The translations under genes were made by a program, and so were the position numbers. From JAHECE01 sp963780675 (GTDB lineage: Bacteria > Actinomycetota > Actinomycetes > Actinomycetales > JAHECE01), in the NCBI GenBank assembly GCA_963780675.1, contig CAWACR010000010.1, forward strand, positions 248,001 to 312,000: 64,000 nucleotides of DNA, given 5' to 3'. Positions 10,264 through 18,199 of the stretch are shown here, piece after piece (position 1 is the stretch's first letter; every line of letters starts with the position of its first letter). The notes beneath the pieces are model-generated. The model was not told where the DNA came from, did no database searches, and saw only the letters and a list, made by a program, of their open reading frames with translations.

Positions 10264-10914
10264 TCACGCGCCGGGGGTGACGCCGGGGACACCTCCACCG
10301 GCACCCCCGCCGCCGCTGACGGAGGTGGCGTTGGTGACGACGTGGTCGATGAAGCCGTACTCGAGCGCCTCCTGGGCCGTGAACCAGCGGTCACGGTCCG
10401 CGTCGGACTCGATCTGCTCGACCGTCTTCCCGGTCTGGGCGGCGGTCAGCTCGGCGAGGACGCGCTTCATGTGCAGGATCAGCTCCGCGTGGATGCGGAT
10501 GTCGGTGGCGGTGCCACCGATGCCGCCGGACGGCTGGTGCATCATGACGCGGGCGTGCGGGGTCGCGTAGCGCTTGCCCTTGGCGCCGGAGGAGAGCAGG
10601 AACTGTCCCATCGACGCGGCCATGCCCATGGCGACGGTGGCGACGTCGGGCTTGACGTACTGCATCGTGTCGTAGATGGCCATGCCGGCCGTGACCGAGC
10701 CGCCGGGCGAGTTGATGTAGAGGTAGATGTCCTTCTCGGGGTCCTCGGCCGCGAGCAGCAGCAGCTGCGCGCAGATCTGGTTCGCGTTCTCGTCGCGCAC
10801 CTCGGAGCCGAGCCAGATGATCCGCTCGCGGAGCAGGCGGCTGTAGATGTGGTCGCCCAGGGCCGGGGACGACTTGTCGCCCTGGGCGAGGACGGGATCG
10901 GGATGCTGACTCAC
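10264..10914 (-). CDS. clpP1: ATP-dependent Clp protease proteolytic subunit 1
   Basis: A 216-residue ClpP with catalytic Ser101 in GMAASMGQ, His126 in MMHQPSGG and Asp175 in DADRDRW. In actinobacteria ClpP1 and ClpP2 assemble as two heptamers and work with ClpX and ClpC. The GTG start at 10914 has a CAGGAG ribosome binding site. The C-terminus is an unusual Gly-rich tail, VSGGGGAGGGVPG, not present in the paralogue. First gene of the clpP1-clpP2 pair; TAGGGT on the minus strand near 11000-11005 could be part of the promoter. Confidence 0.95.
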   Translation of the reverse strand: MSQHPDPVLAQGDKSSPALGDHIYSRLLRERIIWLGSEVRDENANQICAQLLLLAAEDPEKDIYLYINSPGGSVTAGMAIYDTMQYVKPDVATVAMGMAASMGQFLLSSGAKGKRYATPHARVMMHQPSGGIGGTATDIRIHAELILHMKRVLAELTAAQTGKTVEQIESDADRDRWFTAQEALEYGFIDHVVTNATSVSGGGGAGGGVPGVTPGA

Positions 10915-11092
10915 GCGAACGCTCCTGGTCTGGCTGGGCCTCGTGACGGGCTCGCTCCGCCGCCCCGCTCGTCGCGTGCGGCGGACTCGCTGTCCCGTGA
11001 CCCTAACGCCGGCGACGGCGTCGGGCCGACCGGACACCCCCCGTTTCGCTGATGGCGCACGGCACCGCAGGGGAACTCCCTTCGGCCCTGGC

Positions 11093-11272
11093 TCAGCCCT
11101 CTTCCGCCGCGTGCTCCCGGGCCTCGGCGACCGCCTCCTCGGCGATCTCCTCGGCAACCGCGTCCTCGGCCTCGAGCAGGACCTCGGCGAGGTCGAAGTC
11201 CTCCTCGGGCGCCGGTCCCGCGTGCCGCCCGTGGTGGCGCTCGTCCTGCCGTCCCGCCCGGTCCTCACGCAT
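11093..11272 (-). CDS. Small acidic hypothetical protein
   Basis: A 59-residue frame between tig and clpP1. Nearly every codon ends in G or C, and GGAGGG lies nine bases before the ATG at 11272, an ideal ribosome binding site. The N-terminal third is basic and His/Arg-rich; the C-terminal two thirds, from EEDFDLAEVLLEAEDAV onward, is strongly acidic with Glu/Ala repeats that would form an amphipathic helix. No known family is recognised and there are no cysteines or membrane segments. It is transcribed in the same direction as tig and clpP1 but lies beyond the tig terminator. A longer frame from 11317 is possible but has no ribosome binding site. Confidence 0.5.
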   Translation of the reverse strand: MREDRAGRQDERHHGRHAGPAPEEDFDLAEVLLEAEDAVAEEIAEEAVAEAREHAAEEG

Positions 11273-11382
11273 CGCGGCCATCCCTCCGGGTCGTCCCACC
11301 TGCGCGTCCCCCCGCAAGCCGATCGTAGGCCCGCCGGCCGTCGAGGACGCCGGTCTCGCCCCCCTCGCCCCGCCCGCACACC

Positions 11383-11414
11383 CCGCTGAGGTCGAGCGCT
11401 CTCGACCTCAGCGG
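11383..11414. terminator. Terminator after tig
   Basis: A perfect 32-bp palindrome with 14-bp arms around CGCT, 50 bases after the tig stop. Its arm contains TGAGGTCGAGC, which also occurs twice at 38652-38684. Confidence 0.7.
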
Positions 11415-11463
11415 ATGGGGGGCCGGCGGGTCCGGGCGGGAGTCATACCGCGCCGGCGGAGGC

Positions 11464-12816
11464 TCAGGCCCGGGACTCCTCGGCGTCGTCGACCTCGACG
11501 TCGACCTCGAGCGCATCGTCCCCGGTGGCGTCGTCGTCCTCGTCCGTGCCGATCACGGCGCTGAGGTCCACGGGTGCACCGGCTGCGTCGACCACGGAGA
11601 CCTTCCGCAGTGCGGCGGCGATGGCCTTCGAGCGGGCGACCTCGGCCACGTACATCGGGATCTGGCCTGCACGGTCGGCGTCCGCGATGAACGTGCTCGG
11701 GTCGACGTTGTAGCGCTGCGACATCTGGAGCAGGAACTGGACCAGCTCGTCCTGACCGACGGACACCCCGAGCGACTCGCCGAGAGCGTCGATGAGGAGC
11801 TGGTTGCGCAGGGCCTCGGTCGCCTCGCCGCGGACCTCCTCGCGGTGCTCGTCGTCCTCGAGACGCCCCTCGCTCTCGAGGTGCGCGTCGATCTCGGCCT
11901 CGACGACGCCGGCGGGGATCGGGAACTCGACGACCGCGAGAAGCGCGTCGATCAGCGCGGTGCGCGCCTGAGCGGCCTGCTGGACGTGCTTCGTCTCGGC
12001 GACCTGCGCGCGCAGGTCCTCACGCAGTTCCTCGAGCGTGTCGAACTCACTGGCCAGCTCGGCGAAGTCGTCGTCCGCCTCGGGCAGGTCGCGCCTCTTG
12101 ACGGCGCTGGGGGTGATCGTGATGAGGGCGGCCTCGCCGGCGTGCTCGCCGCCGGCGAGAGCCGACGTGAACGTCGCCGTCTCGCCGGCCGTGAGGCCGA
12201 CCAGGGCGTCGTCGAGACCCTCGAGCATGTTGCCGGAGCCCACCTGGTAGCTGACACCGGAGACCGAGTCGATCTCCTCGCCCTCGATCGCCGCCGTCAG
12301 GTCGAGGACCACGAAGTCGCCCTCGGCGGCCGGGCGGTCGACGCCGACCAGGGTGCCGAACCGCTCCCGCAGGGTCTGGATGCGGGCCTCGACGTCGTCG
12401 TCCGTCACCTCGGCGCTCTCGACGGTGACGGTCAGGGACGCAAGGTCAGGGATGGTGATCTCGGGCCGCACGTCCACCTCGGCGGTGAAGGTGAGTGCGC
12501 CGGACGCCGCGGCCGGGTCCGGGACGCCGGTCACCTCGACGTCGGGCTGGCCGAGGGGGCGGACCTCGGCCTCGGTGACCGCGCGGCGGTAGAACGCCGG
12601 CAGCGACTCGTTGACGGCCTGCTCGATGACGGCGGCGCGTCCGACCCGCTGGTCGATGATGCGCGGCGGGACCTTGCCCTTGCGGAAGCCGGGGATCGTG
12701 ACCTGCTGGGCGATCTGCTTGTAGGCGGCGTCGAGGCTCGGCTTGAGCTCGTCGTACGACACCTCCACGGACAGCTTCACCCGGGTGGGCTCGAGGGTCT
12801 CGACGGCGCTCTTCAC
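11464..12816 (-). CDS. tig: Trigger factor, ribosome-associated chaperone
   Basis: A 450-residue chaperone and peptidyl-prolyl isomerase that meets nascent chains at the ribosome exit. Seen: the ribosome-binding signature GFRKGKVP at residues 43-50, a central FKBP-type PPIase domain around EGDFVVLDLTAAIEGEE, and a long helical C-terminal chaperone domain ending in the acidic tail DEDDDATGDDALEVDVEV typical of actinobacterial trigger factors. The ATG at 12816 is unambiguous from family alignment. It is followed by a terminator and lies upstream of the clpP genes, a conserved actinobacterial order. Confidence 0.96.
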   Translation of the reverse strand: MKSAVETLEPTRVKLSVEVSYDELKPSLDAAYKQIAQQVTIPGFRKGKVPPRIIDQRVGRAAVIEQAVNESLPAFYRRAVTEAEVRPLGQPDVEVTGVPDPAAASGALTFTAEVDVRPEITIPDLASLTVTVESAEVTDDDVEARIQTLRERFGTLVGVDRPAAEGDFVVLDLTAAIEGEEIDSVSGVSYQVGSGNMLEGLDDALVGLTAGETATFTSALAGGEHAGEAALITITPSAVKRRDLPEADDDFAELASEFDTLEELREDLRAQVAETKHVQQAAQARTALIDALLAVVEFPIPAGVVEAEIDAHLESEGRLEDDEHREEVRGEATEALRNQLLIDALGESLGVSVGQDELVQFLLQMSQRYNVDPSTFIADADRAGQIPMYVAEVARSKAIAAALRKVSVVDAAGAPVDLSAVIGTDEDDDATGDDALEVDVEVDDAEESRA

Positions 12817-12988
12817 GGCATGCTCTCCACTGGTGTAGACGGGGGCTGCGACGGAGGCGACGGCCGCCTCGCCATCGGCACTCGGCCGCGGACGTCCAGG
12901 GCCCCGCGCGACGCAAACGCGCGCAATGCTACGCCCAAAACCCTGGCGACCTCGCGCGGGGACGACGTCCGCCGGCGGGCCGCGCCGT

Positions 12989-13061
12989 CGGGATGGCGGG
13001 ATTCGAACCCACGACCTTCCGCTCCCAAAGCGGACGCGCTACCAACCTGCGCCACATCCCG
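12989..13061 (-). tRNA. tRNA-Pro (anticodon TGG)
   Basis: A complete 73-base cloverleaf on the minus strand. The acceptor pairs CGGGATG with CATCCCG, the anticodon loop is TTTGGGA giving TGG, and the T-arm contains GTGGGTTCGAATCCCGC. CCA is not encoded. Confidence 0.95.
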
Positions 13062-13154
13062 TGAGGCCGACCCGACACGGGCCGATCCCTGGACCCACGC
13101 AGCGAGGGCACCGGCGTGAACCGGTAACCTGTGCCACGCGCTTCGGCGCGCATC

Positions 13155-13225
13155 GCGGGTGTAGCTCAATGGTAGAGCCTCTGCCTTCCAAGCAGATGGT
13201 GCGGGTTCGATTCCCGTCACCCGCT
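13155..13225 (+). tRNA. tRNA-Gly (anticodon TCC)
   Basis: A 71-base cloverleaf with acceptor GCGGGTG/CACCCGC, anticodon loop CTTCCAA giving TCC, and T-arm GCGGGTTCGATTCCCGT. CCA is not encoded. It lies 39 bases before the following transporter gene. Confidence 0.95.
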
Positions 13226-13264
13226 CGAACCGGTCACACAGGCGGCAGGCGAGAGGCACAACAC

Positions 13265-14875
13265 ATGAAGCGCTGGTGGCCGTTGGTCGCGCTGGCGACG
13301 GCGCAGTTCGTGATGGTCCTGGACCAGTCGGTGATGAACGTCTCGATCAGCACCCTGGTCGACGACTTCGACACGACGGTCACCACGATCCAGGCCGTCA
13401 TCACCCTGTACTGCCTCGTCATGGCGATGTTCATGATGACCGGCGCCAAGATCGGGGACATCATCGGGCGCCGTCGGGCGTTCGTGGTCGGCCTGATCAT
13501 CTACGGCATCGGGTCCGCCATCACGGCGCTGGCCCCGACCGTGGCGGTCCTGACCCTCGGCTGGTCGATCCTCGAGGGCCTGGGCGCGGCGCTGGTGCTC
13601 CCGGCCCTGGCGGCGCTCATCGCCGGCAACTTCGAGGGGGCCGAGCGCAAGGTTGCCTACGCCGTCATCGGCGGAGTTGCCGGCGCGGGGATCGCCATCG
13701 GCCCCATCCTCGGCGGCTGGGCGACCACCGAGCTGTCCTGGCGCGTCGTCTTCCTCGGCGAGGTGGTCCTCGTCGCCTTCATCCTCGCGATGACGCCCCG
13801 GGTCAAGGACGCGGTCCGCGCCGGGCGCGCCCCCCGCCTCGACGTCCTGGGCGCGGCCCTGTCCGCCGTGGGCCTGGGCGCCATCGTCCTCGGCACGCTG
13901 CAGTCCACCACCTGGGGCTGGATCGAGCCGAAGGACTCGCCCATCACCCCCTTCGGCTTCTCCCTGACGATCTTCGTGATCGCCGCGGGTGGCGCGCTGA
14001 TCTGGGCATTCATGGCCTGGCAGCGTCATCTGGAGGCCGCGGACCGCGACCCGCTCGTGCACCTGAGCCTGCTGAAGATCCCTCCGCTGCGCTCCGGGCT
14101 CATGGGTCTGTTCTCCCAGAACCTCATCCTCATGGGGATCTTCTTCGTGGTCCCGCTGTACCTGCAGCTGGTCCTCGGCCTGGATGCCCTGCAGACGGGA
14201 ATCAAGATGCTTCCCGTCTCGATCACGATGTTCCTCGCCTCGGCGGTGGGCTCGCGGTTGTCCTCCCGTTACCCGATCCGCACGATCGTCCGCGCGGGCC
14301 TGTCGACCACCGCGGTCGCCGTCGTCATCCTGCTCATCACCATCAAGCCAGACCTGGCCGAGACGGGCTTCGCCCTCTCGATGGCGGTGCTCGGCGTGGG
14401 GATGGGCCTGATCGCCTCCCAGCTGGGCAACGTGGTGCAGTCCTCTGTGGATGCCTCGGGGCGGGGTGAGGCCGGAGGATTGCAGTACACCGGCCAGCAG
14501 CTCGGCTCATCGCTCGGCGTCGCGCTCATCGGCGCCATCGTCCTGGGCAGCCTCACCAGCGCGTTCATCACCAACGTCAGCGAGGACGAGCGCATCAGCG
14601 CCGAGGTCTCCACCCAGGTGGGCGTCGCCGTGGGGAACGGCATCGACTTCGTCACCACCGACCAGGTCCAGGCAGCGGCCGAGCAGGCCGGCCTCGACGA
14701 GGCGACCGCCACCGCCGTCACGGACGACTACGCGGCCGCCCAGCTCCAGGCCCTCAAGCTCGGCCTGCTCGTCGCCGCCCTGCTCGCCCTGGCCTCCCTC
14801 GCCTCCACCCGCGACCTGCCTCACGAGGCGCCGACGCCCACGAGGAAACCCGCGGACGCGGTCGCAGGCGCCTGA
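13265..14875 (+). CDS. MFS drug exporter, DHA2 (EmrB/QacA) family
   Basis: A 536-residue proton-coupled exporter with about 14 predicted membrane helices. Seen: the helix-1 motif LDQSVMNVSISTLVDDF, the loop 2-3 motif A as GAKIGDIIGRRRAF, and a motif C-like stretch VIGGVAGAGIAIGPILGGW in helix 5. The ATG at 13265 follows GAGAGG and immediately begins the first helix; longer upstream frames run across tRNA-Gly and were rejected. The substrate is unknown. It stands alone between a tRNA gene and a terminator and may be read from the tRNA promoter. Confidence 0.92.
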   Translation: MKRWWPLVALATAQFVMVLDQSVMNVSISTLVDDFDTTVTTIQAVITLYCLVMAMFMMTGAKIGDIIGRRRAFVVGLIIYGIGSAITALAPTVAVLTLGWSILEGLGAALVLPALAALIAGNFEGAERKVAYAVIGGVAGAGIAIGPILGGWATTELSWRVVFLGEVVLVAFILAMTPRVKDAVRAGRAPRLDVLGAALSAVGLGAIVLGTLQSTTWGWIEPKDSPITPFGFSLTIFVIAAGGALIWAFMAWQRHLEAADRDPLVHLSLLKIPPLRSGLMGLFSQNLILMGIFFVVPLYLQLVLGLDALQTGIKMLPVSITMFLASAVGSRLSSRYPIRTIVRAGLSTTAVAVVILLITIKPDLAETGFALSMAVLGVGMGLIASQLGNVVQSSVDASGRGEAGGLQYTGQQLGSSLGVALIGAIVLGSLTSAFITNVSEDERISAEVSTQVGVAVGNGIDFVTTDQVQAAAEQAGLDEATATAVTDDYAAAQLQALKLGLLVAALLALASLASTRDLPHEAPTPTRKPADAVAGA

Positions 14876-14885
14876 CGGCACCCGG

Positions 14886-14924
14886 GTGGGTCCGTGGCCT
14901 CCGCTCGTGCGGTGACGGACCCAC
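14886..14924 (+). terminator. Terminator after the MFS gene
   Basis: GTGGGTCCGT pairs with ACGGACCCAC, with an inner CCGC-TCGT-GCGG stem in the loop. It begins 11 bases after the stop codon. Confidence 0.7.
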
Positions 14925-14992
14925 TCCTGCTCGTCGAGCGCCGCCGGGCACCGCGTGACCCGGTGCACGGCCATCCCGGGCCACGAACGCCC

Positions 14993-15028
14993 CGGCGCGA
15001 GAAACACCCGGCGGCGCGAGAAACACCC
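14993..15028. repeat. 17-bp direct repeat
   Basis: CGGCGCGAGAAACACCC occurs twice (14993-15009 and 15012-15028) with a two-base gap, directly abutting the rpmF-side terminator. No function is apparent. Confidence 0.6.
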
Positions 15029-15084
15029 AGAGCATGACGAGAGGGGCCGGCCCCCAGGGCCGGCCCCTCTCGTCATGCTCTGGG
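15026..15084. terminator. Very long bidirectional terminator
   Basis: Two perfectly complementary 28-base arms flank a three-base loop at 15054-15056. It lies between the converging MFS and rpmF genes, after the MFS gene already has its own terminator. Confidence 0.88.
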
Positions 15085-15104
15085 TCTGGCGTGGACCGAT
15101 CGGG

Positions 15105-15272
15105 TCAGTCGACCTCGACCAGACCGCGCTCGACGGCGCGCGCCAGGCGGCGCGGCACCGAGACCGAACGGCCGCGAACGCGCACGGGAACGAGGTCGAC
15201 CGCCTCGGTCTTCCACTGCGAGCGGCGCGCGCGGGTGTTGCTGCGCGACATCTTGCGCTTGGGAACTGCCAT
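15105..15272 (-). CDS. rpmF: 50S ribosomal protein L32, cysteine-free form
   Basis: A 55-residue large-subunit ribosomal protein recognised by its start MAVPKRKMSRSNTRARRSQW. The zinc-ribbon cysteines of the usual L32 are all missing: the region that normally carries CxxC pairs reads VPVRVRGRSVSVPRRLARAV. This is the C-minus, zinc-independent paralogue type, which in many bacteria replaces the zinc form when zinc is short, under Zur control. The ATG at 15272 was chosen over a longer frame from family length. No clear Zur box was identified; a near-palindrome GTGACGTGTCAC lies 58 bases upstream. Confidence 0.93.
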   Translation of the reverse strand: MAVPKRKMSRSNTRARRSQWKTEAVDLVPVRVRGRSVSVPRRLARAVERGLVEVD

Positions 15273-15595
15273 GGGACCTGCCGCCCTTTCCAGGGAGTCC
15301 GCCACCGAGGGGCCGGAGGCGCCGTCGGGGTGACGTGTCACGAATGTCGACGCATACCTTGCCATGGCAGGGGCCTCCGGGTCGAACCGGACCGCCCTGC
15401 ACGCTCCCCGACCCGCGTGCCCCACCGTGCCGGCACCCCGGACGGCGTCTCACCCACCGGTCGTTGACGTTGCAATCGATGAGACGCCGTCCTACTCTCG
15501 GATCACGTCAGCCAACCGCGTCGCCCGTGCTCGGGAGCGACCGCCGAGTCGCAGCGCAGTTGGTCAGGCCGGCCACAGGAGAGAGAGGACGGGCG
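15273..15595. other. Divergent intergenic region between rpmF and the cysK leader
   Basis: Should hold the rpmF promoter (minus) and the cys operon promoter (plus). Seen: the near-palindrome GTGACGTGTCAC at 15330-15341, and TTGACG at 15464-15469, which could be a -35 although no well-spaced -10 follows. No gene is supported. Confidence 0.4.
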
Positions 15596-15679
15596 ATGAG
15601 CGATCTCCGCACATCCATGCACTCCGTCCTTGCCGGTGCGCCACGAGCCCTCTGTCGCGCCACCTGCCTGTGTCTGTAG
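15596..15679 (+). CDS. Cysteine-rich leader peptide of the cysK-cysE operon
   Basis: A 27-codon frame ending RALCRATCLCL before TAG, with three Cys codons among its last eight. GAGAGG sits eight bases before the ATG. Its stop codon touches the left arm of a nested hairpin, and the next gene on this strand is cysteine synthase. In mycobacteria, short ORFs with terminal cysteine codons act as cysteine-responsive attenuators of sulfur genes; I infer the same role here: ribosome stalling at Cys codons when Cys-tRNA is scarce would alter the downstream structure and raise cysK expression. Internal Met8 is an alternative start. Confidence 0.65.
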   Translation: MSDLRTSMHSVLAGAPRALCRATCLCL

Positions 15680-15722
15680 AGCGCTGGATCCTCTGCGCGC
15701 ACTGTCGCGCAGCCCAGCGCTC
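15679..15722 (+). promoter_or_regulatory. Putative attenuator hairpin of the cys leader
   Basis: An outer stem GAGCGCTGG (15679-15687) with CCAGCGCTC (15714-15722) encloses an inner stem CTGCGCG (15693-15699) with CGCGCAG (15706-15712). The outer stem starts on the last base of the leader stop codon, so a ribosome held at the final Cys codons would cover its left arm. Confidence 0.6.
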
Positions 15723-15886
15723 GGCACCCGCACCCTGACGGACAGGGCGACGGCGCACGCCGCCTCTCTCCTCCTCGCGCCGGTCAGCGCCGCTCGGGCG
15801 CACCCCCGACGCACCGCCTCATCGCACTCCCGCCCCCGCTCTGATCGCGCACGGCTCGTGCGCCCGCACCCCCTGACGAGGAAGAC

Positions 15887-16822
15887 ATGGCTCGCATCTA
15901 CGACGACGTCACGGCCCTGATCGGCAACACCCCGCTGGTCCGCATCAACCGCCTGAACGAGGGCGGCGGTGCGACCGTCCTGGCGAAGCTGGAGTTCTAC
16001 AACCCGGCCAACTCGGTCAAGGACCGGATCGGTGTCTCCATCGTCGATGCCGCCGAGGCGTCCGGCGCTCTCCCGCCCGGCGGCACGATCGTCGAGGCCA
16101 CCTCGGGCAACACCGGCATCGCCCTGGCCATGGTCGGCGCCGCCCGCGGCTACAACGTGGTCCTCACGATGCCCGAGACCATGTCCAAGGAGCGCCGCGC
16201 GCTGCTGCGCGCCTTCGGCGCCGAACTCGTCCTCACCCCGGGCTCCCTTGGCATGAAGGGCGCCGTTTCGCGCGCCGAGGAGATCGCCGCCGAGCGCCCG
16301 GGCGCCGTCCTCGCCCGCCAGTTCGCCAACGAGGCCAACCCCGCCATCCACCGCAAGACCACGGCCGAGGAGATCTGGGCCGACACCGACGGCGGCGTGG
16401 ACATCGTCGTCGCCGGCATCGGCACCGGCGGCACGATCACCGGCGTCGGGCAGGTCCTCAAGGCTCGTAAGCGCGGGGTCCAGATCATCGGCGTCGAGCC
16501 TGCCGAGTCCCCGATCCTGCACGGCGGCGCGCCCGGCCCGCACAAGATCCAGGGCATCGGCGCGAACTTCGTCCCGGAGATCCTCGACACGACCATCTAC
16601 GACGAGATCATCGACGTCAACGCCGAGACCGCCGTCGAGTTCGCCCGCCGCGCCGCCCGCGAGGAGGGCCTGCTCGTGGGGATCTCCTCGGGTGCCGCGC
16701 TGGCCGCGGCCCTCGAGGTGTCCAAGCGCCCCGAGAACGCCGGCAAGACGATTGTCGTCATCATCCCGTCCTTCGGCGAGCGGTACCTTTCGACCATCCT
16801 GTACGCCGACCTCCTCGACTGA
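15887..16822 (+). CDS. cysK: Cysteine synthase (O-acetylserine sulfhydrylase)
   Basis: A 311-residue pyridoxal-phosphate enzyme that makes L-cysteine from O-acetylserine and sulfide. Seen: PLP-binding Lys45 in NSVKDRIG, substrate loop TSGNTG at 72-77 and the phosphate-binding GIGTGGTITG. The ATG is preceded by GAGGAAG. It is first in a two-gene operon with cysE eight bases downstream; in other bacteria the two proteins form the cysteine synthase complex. A cysteine-ending leader peptide and hairpin about 165 bases upstream suggest attenuation. Confidence 0.96.
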   Translation: MARIYDDVTALIGNTPLVRINRLNEGGGATVLAKLEFYNPANSVKDRIGVSIVDAAEASGALPPGGTIVEATSGNTGIALAMVGAARGYNVVLTMPETMSKERRALLRAFGAELVLTPGSLGMKGAVSRAEEIAAERPGAVLARQFANEANPAIHRKTTAEEIWADTDGGVDIVVAGIGTGGTITGVGQVLKARKRGVQIIGVEPAESPILHGGAPGPHKIQGIGANFVPEILDTTIYDEIIDVNAETAVEFARRAAREEGLLVGISSGAALAAALEVSKRPENAGKTIVVIIPSFGERYLSTILYADLLD

Positions 16823-16830
16823 AGGAACGC

Positions 16831-17415
16831 GTGAGCGACCACGTCCCTTTCCTCGTCCACATCCGCGAGGACCTCCAGGCTGCGCGCTTCCGTGACCCGG
16901 CGGCGCGCAGCCTCCTCGAGGTGGCCCTGGCCTACCCGGGTGTGCATGCCCTGTGGGTCCACCGGCTCACGCACCGGATGTGGCAGGTCCCCGGCCTGCG
17001 ACTGCCCGCCCGGCTGATCTCCCAGCTCGCCCGGGCCATGACCGGGGTCGAGATCCACCCCGGCGCGACCATCGGACGCCGGCTCTTCATCGACCACGGC
17101 ATGGGCGTGGTGATCGGCGAGACCGCCGAGGTGGGCGAGGACGTCGTCCTCTTCCACGGCGTGACCCTCGGGGGCCGCTCGATGAACCGCGGCAAGCGCC
17201 ACCCCACCCTCGGTGACCGCGTGGTCATCGGTGCCGGCGCGAAGGTCCTCGGGCCCATCTACGTGGGCGCCGACGCGCAGGTGGGCGCCAACGCCGTCGT
17301 CATCCGCGACGTCCCGCCCGGCGCCGTCGTCGTCGGCGTCCCCGGTGTCGTGCGATCCGTGCCGACGGGCGTGCTGGACGCCTACGACACCGTCGACCCG
17401 GCCATCTTCATCTGA
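16831..17415 (+). CDS. cysE: Serine O-acetyltransferase
   Basis: A 194-residue hexapeptide-repeat acetyltransferase that makes O-acetylserine, the substrate of CysK. Seen: helical N-terminus with FLVHIREDLQAARFRDPAA, then the left-handed beta-helix repeats beginning GVEIHPGATIGRRLFIDHG, with the catalytic His in DHGMGVVIGETAEVG. The short actinobacterial/Gram-positive form lacks the longer E. coli N-terminal domain. GTG start with GAAGGA nine bases upstream. The C-terminus ends VDPAIFI, an isoleucine as usually needed for insertion into CysK's active site. Confidence 0.96.
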   Translation: MSDHVPFLVHIREDLQAARFRDPAARSLLEVALAYPGVHALWVHRLTHRMWQVPGLRLPARLISQLARAMTGVEIHPGATIGRRLFIDHGMGVVIGETAEVGEDVVLFHGVTLGGRSMNRGKRHPTLGDRVVIGAGAKVLGPIYVGADAQVGANAVVIRDVPPGAVVVGVPGVVRSVPTGVLDAYDTVDPAIFI

Positions 17416-17452
17416 CCGGCCTCGCCCACCGTCCGAGGGAATCAGACGCACG

Positions 17453-18199
17453 ATGACCGCCTGCGAGCACTGCGACAGCTCGACACCGCACGAGCACGTC
17501 GACGTCGCGCAGGCGGTCTCTGCCCGACGACGCACGCTCGCCATGTGGTCGGGTGTCCGGATCGTCCTCCTCGCGGTGACCGCGGCCCTGCTCGCGGGCC
17601 TCGCGGGGATCCCGGGTGCGACCGAGCCGTGGGTCGTCGTCCTCGCCGGCGCCGTCGCGTGGGCCCTGGCGACCTCCGCGGGCGTCCTCGCGGCCGGCCT
17701 GGCACACCGGTCCCGGGCAGGGGCACGGCCCCGGAGCGCAAGGGCCGCTCTCGCCGTCGGGGCCCTCGTCACCGCGGCCGCCACCCCTCTGGTCGCGCTC
17801 GCCGTCGCGCTCCTGCCGGTCCTCGACGACGCGGGCGACTCCCCCGTGCTGCTCGCCTCGTGGACCGGCCTCGGCTGGCTCGGCGCCGCGCTCGCCGCGG
17901 AGGTCGCGGGGGCCGTGCGGCTGCGGGCCGTCCTCCTCGCACCCGGCCCCGACGGCGAGCGCGCCCGCGCCGAAGCGGTCCGCCGTGCCGGACCGCACGC
18001 CCGCGGCCACCGCGACGCGGCTGCCGTCCTGGGTGCCGTGGCCGCGGCCGCGGTGTTCACCGCGTGGACTGCTGCCCTGATGGCGCTGCCCGCCCTCGTC
18101 GTCGTGCTCGTCCCGCTCCACGTGGTCGGCGCCGCGCTCGTCGGCCGCGCACGATTCCCCTCGCGCTCGCCCGCTCCGGCGGCAAGACTGCGGGGATGA
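17453..18199 (+). CDS. Unrecognised membrane protein with Cys/His N-terminus
   Basis: A 248-residue protein I cannot assign to a family. The N-terminus MTACEHCDSSTPHEH carries Cys4, His6, Cys7, His13 and His15, a possible metal-binding patch facing the cytoplasm. It is followed by about six hydrophobic segments, paired as hairpins (roughly residues 32-48, 62-82, 96-122, 136-158 and 185-222), with a basic loop HRSRAGARPRSARA between the first pair and the second. The ATG at 17453 is supported by GAGGGA upstream. Its stop overlaps the next start (ATGA), so it is translationally coupled to the Eis-like acetyltransferase. Confidence 0.75.
   Translation: MTACEHCDSSTPHEHVDVAQAVSARRRTLAMWSGVRIVLLAVTAALLAGLAGIPGATEPWVVVLAGAVAWALATSAGVLAAGLAHRSRAGARPRSARAALAVGALVTAAATPLVALAVALLPVLDDAGDSPVLLASWTGLGWLGAALAAEVAGAVRLRAVLLAPGPDGERARAEAVRRAGPHARGHRDAAAVLGAVAAAAVFTAWTAALMALPALVVVLVPLHVVGAALVGRARFPSRSPAPAARLRG

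Noticed and set aside
7989..10280. A 763-codon open frame on the plus strand opposite clpX and clpP2
   Set aside because: Antisense to three well-supported genes; GC-rich DNA gives long open frames opposite real genes. The peptide is a repetitive mix of Asp, Val, Leu and Arg without any motif.
15330..15341. Zur box for rpmF
   Set aside because: The sequence is palindromic but does not match known actinobacterial Zur sites; kept only as an unassigned near-palindrome.
15464..15498. A full sigma-70 promoter for the cys operon from TTGACG
   Set aside because: The nearest -10-like TACTCT is 23 bases away, too far; only the -35-like motif was noted.
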